Source: Peptococcaceae bacterium
GTDB taxonomy: Bacteria > Bacillota > DSM-12270 > Thermacetogeniales > Thermacetogeniaceae
DNA length: 13,164 nucleotides
Reading direction: 5' to 3'
NCBI GenBank assembly: GCA_003160265.1
Contig: PLQY01000093.1
Coordinates: 1 to 13,164, forward strand
The notes beneath the pieces are model-generated. The model saw only the letters and a list, made by a program, of their open reading frames with translations, was not told the DNA's origin and did no database searches. Position 1 is the first letter of the stretch. Each line of letters begins with the position of its first letter. Shown one piece after another: positions 11,744 through 13,164 of the stretch. The position numbers and the translations under genes are program-made.

Positions 11744-13164
11744 TTATCTTGAAGCCTTGACCAATCGGGGTTCCACCCCGAAGGAGGGGCATACCCCGCA
11801 CCCTTCGCAGGAGCCCAGCCGGCAATCGGCGGTGGCCACTCCGGCCAGGGCCCGCCGGTGTTCACGGACCAGGAACTCCCGGTCGATACCGACGTCGATC
11901 AGGTCCCAGGGTAGGACCTCGTCGTATGACAACCGCCGTCCGGCATAGAACTCCGGATCCAACCCGGCCGCCCGGAAGCTGTCCTGCCACAGGTCAAAGT
12001 TAAAGTGCTCCGTCCAGCCGTCAAACCGGCAACCCCGGCGCCAGGCCTCGAATAACACCTCAGCCAGGCGGCGGTCGCCCCGGGCCAGCGACGCCTCCAG
12101 AAAACTCGTCTTGATATCGTGCCAGTGGTAATCGGCGCCGCTGCTTTTGACCAGGTCCCGCAGAAAGGCATGACTCTCCGTCAACTGCTGCCGGGGCAGT
12201 TGCCCCTCCCACTGGAAGGGCGTATGCGCCTTGGGCACGAAGGAGGAGGCGCTGATCGAAAAACGCAGCTTTTTTCCGCCCCGGGCGCTGCGCCCCGCAC
12301 GTTGCGCCTTCCGCACCAGGTCGCCGATCCCCTCCAGATCGGCCTGTGTCTCGGTGGGCAGCCCGACCATGAAGTAGAGCTTGATCGCCGACCACCCGGC
12401 CGCCACTGCAGCCGCTACCGCTTCCAGGAGATCGGCCTCGGTAACCCCCTTGTTGATCACGTCCCGCAGGCGCTGGGTGCCCGCCTCCGGGGCCAGGGTC
12501 AGGCTCGTCCGCCGGCCCCCGGGCAACTTCTGGGCAACGCCCACGCTGAAGGAGTCAACCCGCAGGGACGGCAGGGAAATGCCCGTCCGGGAGAGAGTGC
12601 ATTGATCCCCCAAAGCCGGCAGCAAGCCGTCCAGATCACTGTAATCCAGGCTGCTCAATGAAACAAGCGAGATATCCTCGTAGCCGGTCTTGTCGATGAT
12701 CTCCCGGGCCTGTCGCAGCAGAGTCCGGGGATCGCGCTCCCGCACCGGGCGGTAGATCATCCCCGCCTGGCAGAACCGGCAACCCCGGGTGCAGCCACGG
12801 AAGACTTCCAGCATCCCCCGCTCGTGGACCGCCTCCGCCAGGGGTACCACGGGCGCGGTAGGGAAGAAGGCATCGTTCAAGTCCGGCGCCAGGCGCCGCC
12901 GCACACAACTCTGCAACTCGGGACGCAGGGCGGTAAAGCTCTGCACCCCTCCGTTCTTATTATATTCTACGCTGTAGAATGAAGGGATGTAGACACCGGG
13001 GATCCCGGCCAGTTTCTCCAGCAAACGCCGGCGCGACCACCGCGCCCGCAAGCGGGCACCCGGGGCACCCGCGCTCTCCTTGGCCTGCCTGATCACTGAC
13101 AGCACTTCCGGCAGGGCATCCTCCCCCTCACCGATGCCGAAGGCATCGATGAAGGGCGCCAGCG
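11744..13164 (-). CDS. radical SAM protein (TIGR03960 type), 5' end outside window
   Basis: The visible 472 residues are the C-terminal part; the frame is open to the window edge, and the residues LAPFIDAFGIGEGEDALPE at the edge look like the end of an N-terminal B12-binding-like domain, so the true start lies outside. The radical SAM cluster motif CTRGCRFC (CxxxCxxC, codons at 12770-12793) follows EVFRGC, and downstream come LAPEAGTQRLRDVINKG and KLYFMVGLPTE, typical of the SAM-barrel enzymes related to MiaB and RimO. The C-terminus has a second cysteine set (DCRLGSCEGCGVCP) that could bind another Fe-S cluster. Such enzymes use S-adenosylmethionine for radical chemistry; the substrate of this family is unknown to me. 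It heads the pair with DUF2344, upstream of rng. A smaller internal ATG at 13105 is not the start. Confidence 0.92.
   Translation of the reverse strand, partial: LAPFIDAFGIGEGEDALPEVLSVIRQAKESAGAPGARLRARWSRRRLLEKLAGIPGVYIPSFYSVEYNKNGGVQSFTALRPELQSCVRRRLAPDLNDAFFPTAPVVPLAEAVHERGMLEVFRGCTRGCRFCQAGMIYRPVRERDPRTLLRQAREIIDKTGYEDISLVSLSSLDYSDLDGLLPALGDQCTLSRTGISLPSLRVDSFSVGVAQKLPGGRRTSLTLAPEAGTQRLRDVINKGVTEADLLEAVAAAVAAGWSAIKLYFMVGLPTETQADLEGIGDLVRKAQRAGRSARGGKKLRFSISASSFVPKAHTPFQWEGQLPRQQLTESHAFLRDLVKSSGADYHWHDIKTSFLEASLARGDRRLAEVLFEAWRRGCRFDGWTEHFNFDLWQDSFRAAGLDPEFYAGRRLSYDEVLPWDLIDVGIDREFLVREHRRALAGVATADCRLGSCEGCGVCPSFGVEPRLVKASR

Noticed and set aside
1..13164. CRISPR array, phage, toxin-antitoxin or defence system
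   Set aside because: No spaced direct repeats of CRISPR type, no integrase, transposase or toxin-antitoxin motifs in any frame; the repeats present are short contiguous heptamers.

Overview
The window comes from a GC-rich, Gram-positive-type bacterium. It most likely belongs to the Clostridia, near the Peptococcaceae, Desulfotomaculum or Moorella group. Evidence for this is the T-box element before leuS, the gene order rng-rplU-rpmA-obg-proB-proA-nadD-yqeK-rsfS-leuS, and the radical SAM/DUF2344 pair next to RNase G. Every recognisable gene lies on the minus strand, so transcription runs from high to low coordinates. The long plus-strand reading frames are shadows.

Following transcription: (1) 13164-10990 holds the 3' part of a radical SAM gene (5' end outside the window) and its DUF2344 partner. 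(2) 10868-9192 encodes an RNase E/G-family ribonuclease with a TRAM-like C-terminal domain and a hairpin in its leader. (3) A strong promoter at 9028-9056 starts a ribosomal and GTPase unit: rplU (bL21 with an acidic tail), rpmA (bL27 without a cleavable extension), an intrinsic terminator, then obgE. (4) proB (start 2 bp from the obgE stop) and proA make the proline precursor glutamate semialdehyde. (5) nadD (NAD synthesis), an 82-residue RRM RNA-binding protein, yqeK (HD-type Ap4A hydrolase) and rsfS (ribosome silencing) follow. (6) A consensus promoter at 1977-2005 drives a tRNA-Ala(GGC) gene, immediately followed by a T-box antiterminator/terminator and leuS, which is cut by the left edge at its KMSKS motif.

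Most genes serve translation: ribosome assembly, ribosome silencing, RNA processing, a tRNA and an aminoacyl-tRNA synthetase. Proline and NAD synthesis are embedded among them. This is a conserved housekeeping neighbourhood with no phage, plasmid or defence system visible.

The unexplained structure lies between genes. First, the leuS T-box has an intact antiterminator and terminator but no room for Stem I; a complete tRNA gene sits where Stem I should be. Second, degenerate, exactly phased 7-bp repeat arrays sit at or just after the 3' ends of yqeK, nadD and proB, and in two cases they supply the stop codon. Third, the nadD-RRM spacer carries a structured stretch resembling the right end of an IS200/IS605 (tnpB-type) element with no tnpB.
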